Below, piece by piece: positions 60,673 to 64,000 of a DNA stretch of 64,000 bases. How positions within the stretch are numbered: the stretch's first letter is position 1; the number at the start of each line of letters is the position of its first letter. The notes below the pieces were generated by a model. It was not told where the DNA came from. It saw only the letters and a list, made by a program, of their open reading frames with translations, and did not search any database. The stretch is from Fimbriimonadaceae bacterium (GTDB lineage Bacteria; Armatimonadota; Fimbriimonadia; Fimbriimonadales; Fimbriimonadaceae), in contig JAHCHO010000011.1 of assembly GCA_026129685.1 (NCBI GenBank), positions 50,233-114,232 of the forward strand, in the 5' to 3' direction. The position numbers and the translations under genes were made by a program.

Positions 60673-61142
60673 TCAGGCGTCTCCGTCCACGCCGTTGTTC
60701 GCGTAAGCGATCACGTAATCGTCGTCGTCCACGTCGCCGTCGCGATCCAGATCCCCGTAAAACGGGATCGTGCCGTCGTCGTTGGGAACCCACCACTCGG
60801 GGTCGTCGACGTTCAGTCCGTCCCAACCCTCGATCGTGTCGAGATCGTCGCCGTCCACGTCGTTGTCCCCGTCCATGTCGCCCCGGATCAGCGTGACCGA
60901 AACGCCGGTCACTCCCTCGGAGGTGTAGACGACGTCGGTGCGCTTGCGCAGCGTCCCGATGGTGGAGAGGTAGACGCGGTACGTGGCGTCGGCGAGCGAT
61001 CCCATCGGGAGGGTGAAGTTGCCCGAACCGTCCAGGATCGAGCCCGATCCGCCGAGGTAGGCGATCGAGTACGAGACGGTCAGCGGCTCCCCCCCCCCGC
61101 GAGGGACAGGGCGAGCGCCGAGGCCATTACGCTAAGGAACAT
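60673..61142 (-). pseudogene. Exported dockerin-like protein gene, frameshifted at a G10 tract
   Basis: From ATG 61142, behind AAGGAGG, the frame encodes a signal peptide (MFLSVMASALALSLAGGG) and stops within seven codons after ten G on the minus strand (61089-61098). The +1 neighbour frame continues with EPLTVSYSIAYLGGSGSILDG (seen in segments), then TYRVYLS, and two dockerin-type repeats (GDMDGDNDVDGDDLDTI; GDLDRDGDVDDDDYVIA) to 60673. Adding one G or removing two restores one frame of about 155 residues. It may be a sequencing error, a phase-variable gene or a pseudogene; the coding sequence itself looks intact. Confidence 0.75.
61089..61098 (-). repeat. G10 homopolymer in the signal-peptide region
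   Basis: Ten consecutive C on the plus strand (ten G in the coding strand) sit exactly at the junction of two open frames. Such tracts slip during replication and during sequencing. Confidence 0.95.
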
Positions 61143-61285
61143 GAGCGTGCCTCCTTGCCGATCCGTGGGCGGGTCGGCGCCTTCATCTTACGACACCTTT
61201 CTGCGAACGCCAACCCGCACCTTCGCCGACGATGCGCCTTTGGTCCCAAGGGGAAGCGCCTCCGCACGCCTGCAGCGTTTCGACC

Positions 61286-61313
61286 GGGATCCTTCACGGC
61301 GTTCAGGATGACA
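61286..61313 (-). repeat. Dispersed intergenic repeat, copy 2 (inverted relative to copy 1)
   Basis: Reads TGTCATCCTGAACGCC and onward on the minus strand, matching the element at 21378-21405 at 22 of 28 positions. It lies 28 bases beyond the trpG-like stop. Confidence 0.7.
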
Positions 61314-61340
61314 AACTCGCGTTCAGGGTAGACGCGCCCC

Positions 61341-61949
61341 CTACCCAACGGCCGCGCGCGCGGTGCGAACGTGGGCGACGAAGTTGCCGACGAGGCGGAA
61401 GCCCTCCTCCGTCAGCACCGATTCCGGGTGGAACTGCACGCCCTCGATCGGCAGCTTCCGATGCCGGAGCCCCATCACCTCGTGGTCGTCCTCGCTCGTG
61501 GCCGTCACGACGTAGTCGGCGGGGATCGAGTCTGCCGTCACGACCAGTGAATGGTAGCGGATCGCTCGGAAGGGGTTCGGCATGCCCGCGAACACCCCGG
61601 ATCCGTCGTGGCGGATCATCGAGGACTTGCCGTGCATGATGTTGCGCGCCTGGACCACGTCCCCGCCTGCGACGAAGCCGACCGCTTGGCAACCAAGGCA
61701 CACCCCGAAGATGGGCACGCCCGCGAACTTCCCGTCCCGAATCGCGGCCCCCAGCACGTCGAGGCACACCCCCGACTCGCGCGGCGTACACGGCCCGGGG
61801 CTGAGGAGAATTCCATCCGGGCGCATCGCCTCGATCTCGGCCAGCGTCGCCTCGTCGTTCCGTCGCACCACGATCGGCTCCCCGTGCTGACCCACGTACT
61901 GGACCAGGTTGTAGGTGAAGCTGTCGTAGTTGTCGATGACGAGGATCAC
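61341..61949 (-). CDS. Anthranilate/aminodeoxychorismate synthase glutaminase subunit
   Basis: Class I glutamine amidotransferase of 202 residues, TrpG/PabA type: [18 protein letters not shown] start, LLSPGPCTPRESG (oxyanion), nucleophile Cys in IFGVCLGCQAVGFVAGG (about 80) and the His-Glu pair in GVQFHPESVLTEEG. It supplies ammonia for anthranilate or aminodeoxychorismate; the synthase partner is not adjacent, so TrpG and PabA cannot be told apart. Its ATG overlaps the typA stop by 4 bases, an unusual pairing. Confidence 0.93.
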   Translation of the reverse strand: MILVIDNYDSFTYNLVQYVGQHGEPIVVRRNDEATLAEIEAMRPDGILLSPGPCTPRESGVCLDVLGAAIRDGKFAGVPIFGVCLGCQAVGFVAGGDVVQARNIMHGKSSMIRHDGSGVFAGMPNPFRAIRYHSLVVTADSIPADYVVTATSEDDHEVMGLRHRKLPIEGVQFHPESVLTEEGFRLVGNFVAHVRTARAAVG

Positions 61950-63772
61950 ACGGGCACCTCGGAGCGACGTTCGGAGACGCGGCGCTGCGAGTGGTCGAGA
62001 ATCTGCTTGCGGAACCGGAGCATCTTGGGCGTCACCTCGAGCAGTTCGTCATCCCGCAGCCAACTGAGGGCCTGTTCGAGGGAAAGCTCGCGGTGGCTGT
62101 CGAGCACCGTGGTCGAGTCCGCGTTCGACGAGCGGATGTTGTTGGCGGCCTTCGTTTTGCTCGCGTTCACGACCATGTCCTCGTCGCGCGCGCACTCGCC
62201 GACGATCATGCCGCCGTAGATGTCGGTGCCCACCGGGTAGAAGAACGCGCCCCGTTCCTGCACGTCCTCGTAGGCGTAGCGGGTGATCTTGCCGGGGTCC
62301 TTGGCGACCAGCGCGCCCGACTTCCGGTGGGTGACCTCGCCCGCGTACGGGAAGTAACCCTCGAACAGATGGGCGAGGATGCCCATCCCGCGCGTGAGGG
62401 TCAGGTAGTTCGTGCGAAAGCCGATCAGGCCACGGGTCGGCACGAGGTACTCGAGCCGGGCGTGGCCGTACTCGTCCTTGGCCATGTCCTGCATCTCGCC
62501 TTTGCGGCGGCTCATCTCCTCCATGACGGCCCCCATGCAGTCGTCGGGCATCTCGAGGGTGAGGCGCTCGAAGGGCTCGAGCAACTTGCCGGGCTCGTCG
62601 CGATGGTAGATGACGCGGGGCCGACTGATCGCCATCTCGTAGCCTTCGCGGCGCATCTCCTCGATGAGGATCGCGAGTTGCAGTTCGCCGCGCGCGTCCA
62701 CTTTGACCGTGTCGGCCGGGCTCTCGGGATCGATCTTGAGGGCGACGCTGACCTTGGACTCCTTTTCCAGTCGCTCGCGAATCTTGTGGATCGTGAGGAA
62801 CTTGCCGCCGTCCTTGCCCGCGAGGGGCGAGTTGTTGGCGTAGAAGTTCATGCTGAGGGTGGGCGGGTCCACGTCGATGACGGGCAGCTCCTGCACGCAC
62901 TCCGGGTCGCAGATCGTGTCGCCGATCAGCACGTCGTCCAGACCCGACAGCATCACGATCTCGCCGGGGCCGACTTCCTCGACGTTTTCGAGTTGGATAC
63001 CGGCGTACGACCACACCTTCGAGGCGTTGAAGCCGGTGCGCTTGCCAAGGCGCGTGTGGACGAGACGATCGTTGATGCGGACGTGGCCCCGCAGCACCTT
63101 GCCGCCGAACATCCGTCCCAGATAGTCCGAGTAGTCCAGGTTCGCCACTTGGAGGAGGAACGGACCCTCGCGCTCGACGTCTGGGGGCGGCACCGCATTG
63201 ACGAGCATCTCGAGCATGACCCGCATGTCGGTCTCGCCGCCGTCGGGGCTAATGCGGGCGAAGCCGGCCGAACCGGAGGTGTAGACGTGGGGGAAGAACA
63301 GGTCGTCCTCGCTCGCGCCCAGATCGATGAACAGGTCGAGGGTCTTGTCGTAGGCCTCCATCGGGCGGGCGCCCTCGCGGTCGATCTTGTTGATGCAGAC
63401 GATCGGCTTGAGACCGCGGGCGAGGGCCTTCTTCAGCACGAACCGGGTCTGCGGCATGGGGCCTTCGCAGGCGTCCACGACGAGGAGGACGCCGTCCACC
63501 ATCGAGAGCACGCGCTCGACCTCGCCGCCGAAATCGGCGTGGCCGGGGGTGTCCACGATGTTGATCTTGTAGCCCTTGTAGCGGACGCTGGCGACCTTCG
63601 AGAGGATGGTGATGCCCTTCTCCCGCTCGAGGTCGTTGCGGTCCATCACGCGCTCCTGCATGTGCTGGTTTTCGCGGAACACGCCGGCCTGACGAAAGAT
63701 CGCGTCGACCAAGGTGGTCTTGCCGTGGTCCACGTGCGCGATGATGCCGACGTTGCGAATATGGGACGCCAT
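61946..63772 (-). CDS. typA: Ribosome-associated GTPase TypA/BipA
   Basis: Translational GTPase of 608 residues related to EF-G and LepA. Domain I holds [17 protein letters not shown] (P-loop about 9-25), the G2 region with [13 protein letters not shown]3 [19 protein letters not shown] and G4 [12 protein letters not shown]; domains II, III and V and the BipA-specific C-terminal domain follow ([16 protein letters not shown]). It aids 50S assembly and stress adaptation. TATCCT lies 9 bases before its ATG. It is transcribed with the trpG-like gene. Confidence 0.96.
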   Translation of the reverse strand: MASHIRNVGIIAHVDHGKTTLVDAIFRQAGVFRENQHMQERVMDRNDLEREKGITILSKVASVRYKGYKINIVDTPGHADFGGEVERVLSMVDGVLLVVDACEGPMPQTRFVLKKALARGLKPIVCINKIDREGARPMEAYDKTLDLFIDLGASEDDLFFPHVYTSGSAGFARISPDGGETDMRVMLEMLVNAVPPPDVEREGPFLLQVANLDYSDYLGRMFGGKVLRGHVRINDRLVHTRLGKRTGFNASKVWSYAGIQLENVEEVGPGEIVMLSGLDDVLIGDTICDPECVQELPVIDVDPPTLSMNFYANNSPLAGKDGGKFLTIHKIRERLEKESKVSVALKIDPESPADTVKVDARGELQLAILIEEMRREGYEMAISRPRVIYHRDEPGKLLEPFERLTLEMPDDCMGAVMEEMSRRKGEMQDMAKDEYGHARLEYLVPTRGLIGFRTNYLTLTRGMGILAHLFEGYFPYAGEVTHRKSGALVAKDPGKITRYAYEDVQERGAFFYPVGTDIYGGMIVGECARDEDMVVNASKTKAANNIRSSNADSTTVLDSHRELSLEQALSWLRDDELLEVTPKMLRFRKQILDHSQRRVSERRSEVPV

Positions 63773-63781
63773 TCGCCCTAA

Positions 63782-63787
63782 AGGATA
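63782..63787 (-). promoter_or_regulatory. putative -10 hexamer TATCCT before typA
   Basis: TATCCT lies 9 bases before the typA ATG on the minus strand, without a strong Shine-Dalgarno sequence (TTTAGGG only). Part of the leaderless pattern. Confidence 0.4.
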
Positions 63788-63844
63788 CCGGTCCGGCGGG
63801 GTAAAGCCTCGGGAAGGGTGGCGCGGACCTTTGGTCCCGACCCC

Positions 63845-63877
63845 TTGACTTGTTTCGCTTTGGGGGGGGGGTGTAGA
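63845..63877 (+). promoter_or_regulatory. TTGACT box followed by a G10 tract, possible slippage-controlled promoter
   Basis: A good -35 hexamer TTGACT (63845-63850) is followed by 11 bases, then ten G (63862-63871) and TGTAGA just upstream of the last gene's start. The present spacing of 21 is four longer than optimal. Loss of G would bring the boxes to the usual distance. The -10 assignment is weak. Confidence 0.3.
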
Positions 63878-63883
63878 GACGAT

Positions 63884-64000
63884 GTGTTGGGGCGCTTTCT
63901 GATCGGACTTTGTTTCGGAGCATTGGGGCTGGCGTCGGCGTTCGCCGACGACCCTTACGGAACCGCGCGGAGGGACATGAGCAACAAGCGGTTGGAGGTC
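63884..64000 (+). CDS. N-terminus of a secreted protein, cut by window edge
   Basis: From the GTG at 63884 (or TTG at 63887) the frame stays open to the window end, 39 codons. It begins with a clear signal peptide (LGRFLIGLCFGALGLASAFA) and continues DDPYGTARRDMSNKR. Nothing more can be said about function. It is divergent from typA, and a G10 tract lies 12 bases before its start. Confidence 0.6.
   Translation, partial: MLGRFLIGLCFGALGLASAFADDPYGTARRDMSNKRLEV

Overview
The window is a GC-rich, gene-dense stretch of a bacterial chromosome with about 63 protein-coding genes on both strands, two of them cut by the window ends. I recognised no rRNA, tRNA, CRISPR array, prophage or insertion sequence. 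The cell is a diderm: there is a lipopolysaccharide-transport (Lpt) operon, several lipoproteins, a PEP-CTERM surface protein and secreted dockerin-like proteins. Together with tandem ClpS-type adaptors, DUF3084, an HDOD/CheX signalling set and the prfB frameshift, this suits a member of the Armatimonadota (Fimbriimonas-like). That placement is inference from gene style; no marker was phylogenetically tested.

Layout. 1-7.7 kb: oligopeptide-binding lipoprotein (cut), purM, a cytosolic PAS/GAF histidine kinase with an OmpR-type regulator, a mutarotase-like protein and an ornithine-cyclodeaminase family enzyme. 7.8-10.3 kb: a stand-alone LuxR helix-turn-helix protein divergent from a second PAS/GAF kinase. 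10.3-16.6 kb: one compact minus-strand operon rlmN, lptC-like, lptA-like, lptB, lptF/G-like, DUF3084, YqgF/RuvC-like, mostly with 4-base overlaps. 16.7-25.6 kb: subtilisin, prfB with its programmed frameshift, an NMO-type flavoprotein, a GH5-like protein, a fructosamine-kinase-like protein and the operon clpS-clpS-unknown-sdhC. 25.7-29.8 kb: dppBC-type permeases, an MFS transporter and a PEP-CTERM protein. 29.9-36.4 kb: zinc-free L32 and L33, a medium-chain dehydrogenase, glucan phosphorylase, a TM2 protein, a P-loop kinase, an esterase and TerC. 36.4-42.5 kb: PepSY protein, ftsY, a methyltransferase, CheX, CheY and HDOD proteins and a DASS transporter. 42.5-46.5 kb: hemW, cyclophilin, purS-purQ and a Cys/Met PLP enzyme. 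46.5-55.6 kb: a large glycoside hydrolase, a Gly-rich PKD protein, the overlapping chain recA-recX-rny-ymdB, a GT2 glycosyltransferase and a TIGR03790-type lipoprotein. 55.6-64 kb: hutU-hutG-hutI, two dockerin-like proteins (one broken at a G10 tract), a TrpG/PabA glutaminase, typA and the start of another secreted protein.

Genes that work together: the Lpt operon exports lipopolysaccharide; recA/recX handle recombination and its control; rny/ymdB is the usual RNA-decay pair; hutUGI carries out three of the four steps of histidine degradation (hutH is not here); purM, purS and purQ are purine-synthesis genes at two separate sites.

The most unusual signals are (i) a recurrent TANNNT hexamer 6-9 bases before the start codon of at least eleven genes, most without a Shine-Dalgarno sequence, which suggests widespread leaderless transcription; (ii) two tracts of exactly ten G, one breaking the signal peptide of a dockerin protein and one in front of a secreted-protein gene; (iii) a lipoprotein gene whose only sensible start is an ATC codon behind a perfect AGGAGG; (iv) two overlapping ClpS paralogues in one operon.
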